Source: Bacteroidales bacterium
Lineage (GTDB): Bacteria; Bacteroidota; Bacteroidia; Bacteroidales; UBA3663
Direction of reading: 5' to 3'
Assembly (NCBI GenBank): GCA_024694125.1
Contig: JAILKE010000038.1
Span: 23,933 to 87,932 of the forward strand
Length of the DNA: 64,000 nt
Below the pieces are notes generated by a model. The model did not search any database and was not told the DNA's origin. It worked only from the letters and a program-made list of their open reading frames with translations. The position numbers and the translations under genes are program-made. This document shows, piece by piece, positions 9,775-18,303 of this stretch (position 1 is the first letter of the stretch; each line of letters starts with the position of its first letter).

Positions 9775-10689
9775 ATGAAACTATATTTTTGTTGCATGAA
9801 AAACAACACGATAACTACCTATCATCTCTCCGAGTCCCACGAAGGGGATGAGAGATTCAGACTGCGGCACATGCCCGAGGCATTTGCCAAGGAGGGCTTG
9901 CGCAACGAGCAGTTGCATGCCCACACATTCTATACCATCATCTGGTTCCAGGAGGGCTGTGGCAATCATTATGTAGATTTCGATGCTTATCCGGTATTAC
10001 CAGGTCGAGTATTCTTCCTCTCCCCCGGTCAGCTGCATTGTTTCGACAGCCGGCATGACCAGAAGGGCTATATTTTGGAATTCAGCAATGACTTCCTGCA
10101 GGACGAGATGTCGAGCGAGAGCCTCTTTCTGAAGTACGACGTCTTCAACGCCTTCGACACGCTGCCCTATCGTGACATGTGCCCCCGCGGCACCGAGGCA
10201 TTGCAGCGCATCACCGATGCCATAGAGCGCGAACAGGAGCAGGCCGATGCCTTTGCGCACCACGACAGCCTGACCATGCTGGTGCGTCTTTTCCTGATCA
10301 ACGTACAGCGATGCGGCAGCGTTGACAATCATAGAGCTGCCCTCACGTTCACATCGCCCAAGCACAGGCTCTTCGTTCGGTTCCGCCAGACACTGGAACG
10401 CAACTTCGCCCATATACATACGGTACAGGAGTATGCCCGACAACTGGGCGTGACGGCCAAGACACTCACCACCTGCACGATGGACTGCGCACGGGAGACT
10501 CCCTTGGCGCTCATCAATGACCGTCTGATACTCGAGGCGCGCCGTCTGCTGCGCTACACCGACCAGACGAGCAAGGAGGTAGCCTTCCGACTGGGTTTTG
10601 ACGATCCCTCGTACTTCGTCAAGTTCTTCAAGCGCGAGACCGGCCTGCTGCCGCTCGACTTCCGCGAAGGCAAACAGGTACAATCCTGA
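9775..10689 (+). CDS. AraC family transcriptional regulator
   Basis: N-terminal cupin-like (AHTFYTIIWFQEGCGNHYVDF), C-terminal HTH (TSKEVAFRLGFDDPSYFVKFFKRETGLLPLDFR); divergent from MFS gene. Alternative ATG at 9796. Confidence 0.9.
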   Translation: MKLYFCCMKNNTITTYHLSESHEGDERFRLRHMPEAFAKEGLRNEQLHAHTFYTIIWFQEGCGNHYVDFDAYPVLPGRVFFLSPGQLHCFDSRHDQKGYILEFSNDFLQDEMSSESLFLKYDVFNAFDTLPYRDMCPRGTEALQRITDAIEREQEQADAFAHHDSLTMLVRLFLINVQRCGSVDNHRAALTFTSPKHRLFVRFRQTLERNFAHIHTVQEYARQLGVTAKTLTTCTMDCARETPLALINDRLILEARRLLRYTDQTSKEVAFRLGFDDPSYFVKFFKRETGLLPLDFREGKQVQS

Positions 10690-10698
10690 CCTACCGCC

Positions 10699-11394
10699 TT
10701 ACGGCTTGAGTCGGATGGCGGTCACATTGCGGCCCGTCCCTATTCCCTCACGTCGGGCTGAGTAGAGCACATCACTGTGCTGATAGGTACAGATGGGGCT
10801 GCAATCTATATGGTCCAATGGGACATCCACCTCCATCATATCCATCACATTACTCTGCCACAGGTCGATGTGCGGACGCACACCACCCGCTACGATGCAG
10901 GCAGCACGATCAGCCTGTACAAACTGCTCCGCCACCTCGGGACCTACCTCATAGGCATCGGGCGAGATGCTGGGACCAATCATTGCCCATACATCGGTCA
11001 TCTGACATCCATACCTATCGGCCATGTGGTCCAATGTGCGCCGCACGATGTGCTGCACCGTACCACGCCAACCGGCATGCACAGCCGCCACGACATGCTT
11101 CACAGGATCGAAGAGCAACACCGGAACACAGTCGGCGGTACGTACTCCGATCCACTGACCTGCCACAGTACACACCACAGCATCCGCCTCGGGACGTTCT
11201 GCCCCGTCATCGGTCATGACCAACCCCTGTTCTATATCATATATCCGTGTGCCGTGCACCTGGTGCGGCATCCATACGTCGGTCATCGCATTCTCTGACT
11301 GACGCATAGTACTGTAATGCTCGATACCCTGTTGCTGCAACAGCAACTGCGACTGAAAGACTTCGCCTCGATCGGCCCATTTAGAAATCTGCAC
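10699..11394 (-). CDS. pgeF: Polyphenol oxidase/laccase-domain protein (YfiH/PgeF family)
   Basis: DAVVCTVAGQWIGVRTADCVPVLLFDPVKHVVAAVHAGWRGTVQHIV. Confidence 0.9.
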   Translation of the reverse strand: MQISKWADRGEVFQSQLLLQQQGIEHYSTMRQSENAMTDVWMPHQVHGTRIYDIEQGLVMTDDGAERPEADAVVCTVAGQWIGVRTADCVPVLLFDPVKHVVAAVHAGWRGTVQHIVRRTLDHMADRYGCQMTDVWAMIGPSISPDAYEVGPEVAEQFVQADRAACIVAGGVRPHIDLWQSNVMDMMEVDVPLDHIDCSPICTYQHSDVLYSARREGIGTGRNVTAIRLKP

Positions 11395-11512
11395 GATAAG
11401 TTTCGATTTTTATAAAGACGATAAACAAGTTAAAAACAATACAAACAATCCAATTAGGCAATCATTTTTAATTTTTAACTCTTAATTTTTAATTATTTAT
11501 TGGGCAATGGCT

Positions 11513-11974
11513 TCAACAGAAGACTTTGTCCAATTTCACGTCCCACTCATCGGTGGGGATTTCGGGCAATAGCTGGCAGGAGAAAGCAGCGCCCCACTTG
11601 GGACAATGCAACGAAGGGAGCAATCGGTCATAATATCCCTTGCCACGACCCATACGGTCACCTTGAGCCGTGAATGCCCGACCTGGGATAATGGCCAGAT
11701 CGACCTTTTCCAACAATGCCGGGTCAAGCGCCGGAGCATCGGCCGATGGTTGAGGCATCAGCAACTGCTTGCCCGAGTCGCGCGCGTCCTGAATCAACAG
11801 TCCCAGGTCCACCTCGTCGGGCATAGCCTCGTAGAGCAGCACCGTCTCTGCTCCCTGCCACTCTGCCGTACCTATTATCTGCAGGCACACGAAGAGCGAA
11901 GCCGAGTCGCGGTCCGCGGCTTTCATCTTTGATATGCGTTCTTTAATCTGTTTGCGTATTTCCTGTTTAGACAT
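11513..11974 (-). CDS. 5-formyltetrahydrofolate cyclo-ligase
   Basis: MGRGKGYYDRLL motif; internal ATG at 11974 preferred over the TTG-initiated track ORF, whose first 24 codons lie in a non-coding repeat. Confidence 0.9.
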   Translation of the reverse strand: MSKQEIRKQIKERISKMKAADRDSASLFVCLQIIGTAEWQGAETVLLYEAMPDEVDLGLLIQDARDSGKQLLMPQPSADAPALDPALLEKVDLAIIPGRAFTAQGDRMGRGKGYYDRLLPSLHCPKWGAAFSCQLLPEIPTDEWDVKLDKVFC

Positions 11975-12114
11975 CAATATATTTACTATTTGACTATTTA
12001 CTATTTTTCTATTTATTTGACAATTTAATAATTTAATTATTTCCAATCCAATTGGTTTTCAACTTTCAATTGGTAAATTTTATCAATTGTCAATTATCAA
12101 TTATCAATTGCTCC
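11975..12114 (-). repeat. AT-rich intergenic element, copy A (upstream of 5-FCL)
   Basis: On minus: TTGATAAAATTTACCAATTGAAAGTTGAAAACCAATTGGATTGGAAATAATTAAAT...CAAATAGTAAATA-N5-ATG. Confidence 0.75.
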
Positions 12115-12589
12115 CAGCACCCACCTTGTAAACTATTCGGAAGATGCCATCATTATACGAAGTAGAAGTGATGCGGAACGAACCAATCTCGGCAGTGCTC
12201 TGAACGTGCGTACCGATACAGGCACAGACGTCGTAGTCACCGATGCGGACCAGGCGGAGCGTCTCGCTGGCATCGTCAGGCAGTTTGTCGAGCGGCACAT
12301 CGGCAGGCACCTCGTCCCGGCGCACGAACTCGTAGGTCACAGGCAGGTCGCTGGCAACGAGCTGAGACATCGTCTCCTGGACCTGTGCTATCTGCTCGGG
12401 CGTAGGCGCGACTGGCAGAGGCCAATTGATCTTGCTCTTCTTTCGTTCTATGTGCGCATCCTTGGAACGGCCGCAACCGAACATACGGTCCATGGTCTGA
12501 TTGAGCAGATGCTCGGCGGTGTGAGCCGGGGCATACTCCTCCTTATGATGTTCATTGAGTACAGGGGCTGAAGTAGGGTCAATTTCCAT
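12104..12589 (-). CDS. Alanyl/threonyl-tRNA editing-domain (AlaX-like) protein
   Basis: APAHTAEHLLNQTMDRMFG; CACIGTHVQSTAEIGSF zinc-binding/editing motif. Confidence 0.82.
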   Translation of the reverse strand: MEIDPTSAPVLNEHHKEEYAPAHTAEHLLNQTMDRMFGCGRSKDAHIERKKSKINWPLPVAPTPEQIAQVQETMSQLVASDLPVTYEFVRRDEVPADVPLDKLPDDASETLRLVRIGDYDVCACIGTHVQSTAEIGSFRITSTSYNDGIFRIVYKVGAGSN

Positions 12590-12659
12590 ATATAAGACTT
12601 TAATTATTTAGCGGTTATAAGTAAAGTAGGTACTTAATCATTTTGCAATCAAATCAGCG

Positions 12660-12691
12660 CAAAGTTACTCTCTTTTTGTCAATTTGCCAAA
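12660..12691 (-). promoter_or_regulatory. Promoter for AlaX-like gene
   Basis: CAAAGTTA-N20-CAAA on plus = TTTG-N20-TAACTTTG on minus. Confidence 0.65.
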
Positions 12692-12736
12692 TTTTCATGT
12701 TATAAATATGAATTTTTGCCATTTTTTATATATAAA

Positions 12737-12768
12737 TTTGGTGGATTAAAATAAAGTAGTTATCTTTG
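12737..12768 (+). promoter_or_regulatory. Promoter for 13003 lipoprotein gene
   Basis: TTTG-N20-TATCTTTG. Confidence 0.7.
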
Positions 12769-13002
12769 CCGCAATACCAAGGAAGAAAAAAACTCCAAGA
12801 TTAATCGGAAGGAGATTGACCACCAGACACCTCTTTACCGAATAGCGTACAATCTTCTCATTGGTTTCGTATTACTGTAAGTTTTTCCGATCAAACGGAA
12901 GTTGCGAAATAATGCATTGATTAAAGCCTTTTCTTAATTATTTCACAAGAGTACTGCAAGTACGACAAGGCACTACATTTCTTCATTCAAATCAATATCG
13001 AC

Positions 13003-13371
13003 ATGAAACTGTTCAGCAAGTATCTGAAAGCTGTTATACTTTGTAGCGTTGTAGGTTTCTGTGCATCTTGTACCAATCCCAAGCAAGAAGCAGTCAACAG
13101 ACTCCGTGCTCTGTTCGAAGATGCCAAAGCCAACTCCAAGACATATACCGACGAACAATGGATGATCTATCTGGTCGAATACCAGCAGGTAGATTCGCTG
13201 TTGTCCGAATTTGTTTTCAGCGACAATGAATTGGCCGAGATAAGCCCGATGAAGGGCAGATGCAGTGCCTATGCGCTCAAGGCCAAGGCGGTCCGAGACT
13301 CTCACCAGATTGACAATGCCCTCCACGATAGCCGGGGCGTGTTCAAGGGTTTCGAGAGTGGCTTAAAATGA
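13003..13371 (+). CDS. Small hypothetical lipoprotein
   Basis: Lipobox FCASC at N-terminus; 122 aa; promoter and terminator flank it. Confidence 0.82.
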   Translation: MKLFSKYLKAVILCSVVGFCASCTNPKQEAVNRLRALFEDAKANSKTYTDEQWMIYLVEYQQVDSLLSEFVFSDNELAEISPMKGRCSAYALKAKAVRDSHQIDNALHDSRGVFKGFESGLK

Positions 13372-13392
13372 TTTTTTTCTTTACTCCATAGA

Positions 13393-13432
13393 CTGGAAGT
13401 CGGGTGCAATGCTCGGCTTCCAGTTTTTTTTG
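13393..13432 (+). terminator. Rho-independent terminator
   Basis: ACTGGAAG-TCGGGTGCAATGCTCGG-CTTCCAGT + T8. Confidence 0.88.
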
Positions 13433-13561
13433 TACGATGCCCGAAATAAGCCCCAATTATTCATTGTTTCAAATATCGGGCGCGACACATTACTTTAAAA
13501 CGATTAAGGGCTGGAGAGCACAGGGATAGGACTCCATTGAGATAATACCCTATTTTGGGGA

Positions 13562-13592
13562 TTGAGCAAGAGACAGATTGTAACTACCTTTG
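13562..13592 (+). promoter_or_regulatory. Promoter for PepSY gene/hmu region
   Basis: TTG-N20-TACCTTTG. Confidence 0.62.
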
Positions 13593-13856
13593 CACCGCAA
13601 AAAAACAAACACTCTAACATCGTCTTTAAGGTAAAAAAGTAAGATGAAAGATAGAGCGCCGGGACCACAGGAACGGCATAATAATATTAAATAATGTGTG
13701 TAGGGGTCATTGACCCAAATAAAAAGAGTTAATCGCTGTAGAGACATCGGAAAAGAGACCGACCCGAACGGGGCGAGTCAATAACCGATATATCCGAAAC
13801 AGAGAACTCGGACAAAGAGACATGCTCAAAAAAGGAAGTAGAAAGGGTATTGTACT

Positions 13857-15341
13857 ATGAGTTGGAGAGTCTGGCACAAGTGGGCAGGCATACTCCTGGC
13901 CATTCCCATCATGATATTCTGTTTCAGCGGCGTCGTACTGAATCACCGACAGGCGCTGAGCCGATTTGCAGTGTCGCGCAGTTGGTTGCCCGATGCCTAC
14001 CAGATAGAGCATTGGAACCAGGGCGTGGTGCGCGGTTCGCTGTGGCTTTCCGACTCCGTGCAGTTATTGTACGGACAGGTCGGAATGTGGCAGACCGATT
14101 CCGCCATGAGCTATGCCACAGATTACAACGCAGGAGTGACCCCAGGCATAGACAACCGCAAGATAAGCCACGTGGTACGCACAGCCGATGGACAGTTGTG
14201 GGCATCGGGCCTGTACGACGTATGGCGCCGTGATACAGTGTCCGATGCGTGGCAGGCAGTACAGCTGCCCGGCAATGAAGAACGCATCAGCGACATAGCG
14301 CTGCGTGGCGGCGATACCCTGGTGGTAGCCACACGCTCCACGCTCTACACGGCGCACGGACCGGAGTACACGTTCCAGGAGCGTCCCCTACCCTGCCCCG
14401 AGGGCTACACACCGCACACCACACTGTTCAAGACCGTCTGGATGCTGCACAGCGGCGAACTGTTCGGTCTGCCAGGCCGTCTGGTAGTGGATATGCTGGG
14501 CATCGTCCTGTTCATACTCTGCGTGACTGGCATCATCTTCTTCGTGCTGCGCTACACGATACGCGGTGCCCGCAATGCCAAGCAGCAAGCTGGGTGGATG
14601 AAGTGGCAGCTGAAGTGGCACAAACGCCTGGGCACCTGGCTCATCGTGCTCACCGTACTGTTGGCCGTGACCGGCATGTGTCTGCGCCCACCGTTGATGA
14701 TTCCGTTGGTGATGACCGATGTCAAGCCCCTGCCTGGTTCGACGCTCGATGACCCCAATGCCCTGCACGACAAACTGCGCGGCATCCGTTGGGACGAGTT
14801 GCGCCAACAGTGGCTCCTCTCCACCAGCGAGGGGTTCTACTGGCTCGACACGACACTCTGTCAGTCGGCGCCCCAGCCGGCACGCCCTGCTCCTGGCGTC
14901 AGTCCGATGGGCATCACGGTCTTTGAGCCCGATGGTGACGAGTGGTTGATAGGCTCAATGAGTGGTCTATACCGCTGGCAACCGGACTCGGCGCGCATAT
15001 TGGACTTCTATACCGGTCAACCTTACCGACGTCCCACAGGCCGTCCTGTAGGCACACACGCCGTGATGGGCTATCTGCCTGCCACACCCCAACGCGATGC
15101 TGTTGCCTTCGAATATAGTGCCGCGCCCAATGTCGCTATGCCCGATATGCCTACGGAACTGCAGTCACAGCCCATGTCACTGTGGAACTTCGCTCTCGAA
15201 CTCCACGTGGGCCGATGCTATGAACCGTTCCTCGGCTCTGTCGTCTCCGTCCTGTTCGTCTTCATATCGGGATTGCTGCTCGCGCTGATCTTGATCTCGG
15301 GATACATAATCGTCAAGCGACGCACGTCATTTCACAAATGA
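13857..15341 (+). CDS. PepSY-associated TM helix domain protein
   Basis: WHKWAGILLAIPIMIFCFSGVVLNH, later KWHKRLGTWLIVLTVLLAVTGMCLRPP and C-terminal TM; typical of iron/haem-uptake-associated PepSY_TM proteins. Confidence 0.82.
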   Translation: MSWRVWHKWAGILLAIPIMIFCFSGVVLNHRQALSRFAVSRSWLPDAYQIEHWNQGVVRGSLWLSDSVQLLYGQVGMWQTDSAMSYATDYNAGVTPGIDNRKISHVVRTADGQLWASGLYDVWRRDTVSDAWQAVQLPGNEERISDIALRGGDTLVVATRSTLYTAHGPEYTFQERPLPCPEGYTPHTTLFKTVWMLHSGELFGLPGRLVVDMLGIVLFILCVTGIIFFVLRYTIRGARNAKQQAGWMKWQLKWHKRLGTWLIVLTVLLAVTGMCLRPPLMIPLVMTDVKPLPGSTLDDPNALHDKLRGIRWDELRQQWLLSTSEGFYWLDTTLCQSAPQPARPAPGVSPMGITVFEPDGDEWLIGSMSGLYRWQPDSARILDFYTGQPYRRPTGRPVGTHAVMGYLPATPQRDAVAFEYSAAPNVAMPDMPTELQSQPMSLWNFALELHVGRCYEPFLGSVVSVLFVFISGLLLALILISGYIIVKRRTSFHK

Positions 15342-15348
15342 CGCACGT

Positions 15349-15545
15349 CGATTGACAATTGATAATTGACAATTGATAATTGATAAATCCCTCCTAATTG
15401 AAAATTGAAAATTGAAAATTGAAAATTGAAAGTTGAAAGTTGAAAATTGAAAGCCAATTAGGTTGGAAATAATCAAAAAATTAAATTTTCAAATAAATAG
15501 TAAATTGTAAATAGTCAAATTGTAAACAAATATATTAACCATTTT
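15349..15545 (+). repeat. AT-rich intergenic element, copy E (upstream of calycin-like lipoprotein)
   Basis: TTGATAATTGACAATTGATAA...GAAAGTTGAAAATTGAAAGCCAATTAGGTTGGAAATAATC...CAAATAAATAGTAAATTGTAAATAGTCAAATTG. Confidence 0.75.
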
Positions 15546-15562
15546 TTAATCAACTAAAATTT

Positions 15563-16072
15563 ATGAAAATCAAGAATTTCTTGGCCATTATGATGGCCGC
15601 AGTGACTTTGTCAATGAGTGCAGTATCTTGCGATGACGATGATGATGACGACAACGAGACTCTCGCTGAGGAGGTAGCAGACAGCTATCTGGGCGATATG
15701 ACCCTGACAGTAATGGGTTCAGCATCAGAATACGATTCAGTGACTTTCGTGCTCACTGCCGAGACCGACAACACCATCTCGCTCACCACTCCAGCCATCG
15801 GCGAAGGCAGCATGGCATTGCCAGCTCTCACCGTTAATGGCCTCGAACTGACCAAAAACACCGTAGCCGGTGTAGATATCATCACCGTTTCAGTAGACGA
15901 AATCACTGGTTCAATCGAAGTTAACGGCGAGACCAAGAACTACACCTTCTCTGGTCTGAACATTGCTGTTTCACCTGCTGCCGAGACTGCTTCCATCGCC
16001 TACAGCCTGCAGTATGGCAAGATGCCTATGGCTATGGTCGTAGCATTCACCGGTTCAGAAGTAGAAGACTAA
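15563..16072 (+). CDS. Calycin-like/HmuY-position lipoprotein with acidic export tract
   Basis: Lipobox VSC followed by DDDDDDDNE; calycin-like beta-rich body; first gene before haem TonB receptor. Confidence 0.75.
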   Translation: MKIKNFLAIMMAAVTLSMSAVSCDDDDDDDNETLAEEVADSYLGDMTLTVMGSASEYDSVTFVLTAETDNTISLTTPAIGEGSMALPALTVNGLELTKNTVAGVDIITVSVDEITGSIEVNGETKNYTFSGLNIAVSPAAETASIAYSLQYGKMPMAMVVAFTGSEVED

Positions 16073-16140
16073 GCAATCCCCTTCCCCCCCCTTCAAAACA
16101 TAAAAGGAGCAAACACAGCGTTTGCTCACTACAACAAACA

Positions 16141-18303
16141 ATGATGCAGCGTAGATTTACACTCTCTATAATCCTCAGTGGCCTGGCGTGCAGCCTGGCT
16201 GCTGAGGCTATATCCAACAGCAACACAGCAGCTCCCGATGCCAAGACTGTGGCCGATGCCAAGTCAGAAGCCGACGCCAAGGGCAAGACAGCCACTGCGA
16301 CCACACCCGAGGCCGAACCCGAATGTCGTACCTCTATACTCGACCAGGTAGTAGTGACTGGCACATTGACCCCCAAGACCCTCAAGGACGTGCCCGTAGT
16401 GACCCGCGTCATCACGAGCGACGACATACAGAAGGCCGATGCCACCAACATACAGGATATGCTGGTACAGGAACTGCCCGGTCTGGAGTTCGGCTTCGCC
16501 ATGAGCCAGGAGACATCGCTCAACCTGTGCGGATTCGGCGGCAATGCCGTACTCTTCCTGGTCGATGGCGAACGTCTGGCAGGCGAGACTATGGACAATA
16601 CCGACTACACGCGACTCAACCTGGACAACGTGGGCCGCATCGAGATTGTCAAGGGTGCAGCCTCGGCTCTGTACGGTTCGAATGCCGTGGGCGGTGTAAT
16701 CAACCTCATCACACGCGAGTCGTCGGCTCCCTGGACGCTCAACGTCAACTCGCGATACAACTCCTTCGGCGACGAGTGGCGCAACGGTGCCACGCTGACC
16801 ACGCATCGCGACAAGTGGAGCACGCAGACCAATTTCCAGCAGACCAAGATAGATCCCATCACGCTGACCACCAATGCCAGTTCGCTCGATGACGTGATTG
16901 CCGCCCTGCTCGGACAGACCTCGACATCGACCAAGAAGGACGACTCCGACATCACCCGTCTGTACGGTCAGGAGACATACAATATCAAGGAGCGCGTCAC
17001 CTACCGTCCCAATGACCACCTGCGGCTGACCGCCCGAGGCGGTTATTTCTACCGCGAGAGCCAACGTTCGACCTACGACTATCACTACCACGCCTACAGC
17101 GGCGGACTGAAGGGTGCCTACAACTGGCTGGACGGCCGCACGCTCGAACTGTCGTACGCCTTCGATCAGTATGACAAGGCCAACTACACCCCCGATGGCA
17201 AGCGCACGCACGACCATGACTACACCAACCGTCAGCACGTCGGACACCTGCTCTACAACCAGACCATAGGCGAGAAGCATCAACTCACCGCCGGCGCCGA
17301 TGTGCTCAATGACTATCTGACCACCTATCAGTTCAAGGACAACTGCGCACATCAGCAGACCAATGCCGATGCCTTTGCCCAGTTCGACTGGAATCCCACA
17401 TCGAGCATCAATGTAGTGACCAGCGTACGCTACGATTACTTCTCGGCATCGGAGGCACAGGCCACCACTGCCCGACTGGCCGCCATGTACAAGTGGACCG
17501 ACTTCTCGCTGCGTGCATCGTATGCCGGCGGATTCCGCGCGCCGTCGCTCAAGGAGATGTACATGCACTTCGACATGGGCAACATGGGCTACATGATATA
17601 CGGCAATCCCGACCTCAAGCCCGAGCGCAGCAACAACTTCAACCTCGCTGCCGAACATACCAACAACGTGAATATGGGCAACTGGCTGGACGGTTCGTAC
17701 AGCGTGACCGTAATGGGCTACTGCAACGTATTCGACAAGCGCATCACCACCGTGGGCCGCTGGTGGTACACCGACCCGACTACAGGCGAGACCGTACTTA
17801 CTACCGACGAGGCCGAGGCCAAGACCTACAACCCCGACGGCACCGAGGGTGCACTCTACTACAACGAGGACGGAGTCACTGTGACTGGCATCGACGTGTG
17901 CGCCCAGTACCACCTGGACATGGGTCTGGGGCTCAAGTACAGTTATGCCTACATGCACGAGAGTGGCAATACGGTTGACTCGCAGTTCACCCAGCCCCGC
18001 TCCCACTCCATGACCTGGCGTGCCGACTACGACCGTCAGTTCACCGAGGACTACGGCATCAACCTCGCCCTGTCTGGCCGTTGGGCAGGCAAACCGCAGA
18101 GCGGTCGCACCGACGTGGACCAGGGCTACACCCTGTGCAAGGCCACCCTGCAACAGCGCATCTGGCGCGGCGTACGCGTCAACCTGGCTGTGGACAATAT
18201 TTTTAACTACAAGCCCGACACATACTACTTCAGTTCGCCTATGGTGATAGGTACCACCTGGAGTCTGGGTGTCTCGCTCGACATAGACAGAATGTTCGAA
18301 TGA
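16141..18303 (+). CDS. hmuR: TonB-dependent haem receptor, HmuR-like
   Basis: Plug domain (VVVTGTLTPKTLKDVPVVTRVITSDDIQKA), C-terminal barrel ending WSLGVSLDIDRMF; ATGA overlap with CobN/HmuS gene. Confidence 0.85.
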   Translation: MMQRRFTLSIILSGLACSLAAEAISNSNTAAPDAKTVADAKSEADAKGKTATATTPEAEPECRTSILDQVVVTGTLTPKTLKDVPVVTRVITSDDIQKADATNIQDMLVQELPGLEFGFAMSQETSLNLCGFGGNAVLFLVDGERLAGETMDNTDYTRLNLDNVGRIEIVKGAASALYGSNAVGGVINLITRESSAPWTLNVNSRYNSFGDEWRNGATLTTHRDKWSTQTNFQQTKIDPITLTTNASSLDDVIAALLGQTSTSTKKDDSDITRLYGQETYNIKERVTYRPNDHLRLTARGGYFYRESQRSTYDYHYHAYSGGLKGAYNWLDGRTLELSYAFDQYDKANYTPDGKRTHDHDYTNRQHVGHLLYNQTIGEKHQLTAGADVLNDYLTTYQFKDNCAHQQTNADAFAQFDWNPTSSINVVTSVRYDYFSASEAQATTARLAAMYKWTDFSLRASYAGGFRAPSLKEMYMHFDMGNMGYMIYGNPDLKPERSNNFNLAAEHTNNVNMGNWLDGSYSVTVMGYCNVFDKRITTVGRWWYTDPTTGETVLTTDEAEAKTYNPDGTEGALYYNEDGVTVTGIDVCAQYHLDMGLGLKYSYAYMHESGNTVDSQFTQPRSHSMTWRADYDRQFTEDYGINLALSGRWAGKPQSGRTDVDQGYTLCKATLQQRIWRGVRVNLAVDNIFNYKPDTYYFSSPMVIGTTWSLGVSLDIDRMFE

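Noticed and set aside
16264-18153. 629-aa minus-strand ORF antisense to hmuR (and similar long antisense ORFs, e.g. 1874-2758, 19551-20441, 383-1045)
   Set aside because: Shadow ORFs caused by strong RNY/GC3 codon bias of the sense gene; composition (Val/His/Gly/Ala-rich) unlike real proteins and sense genes have clear family motifs.
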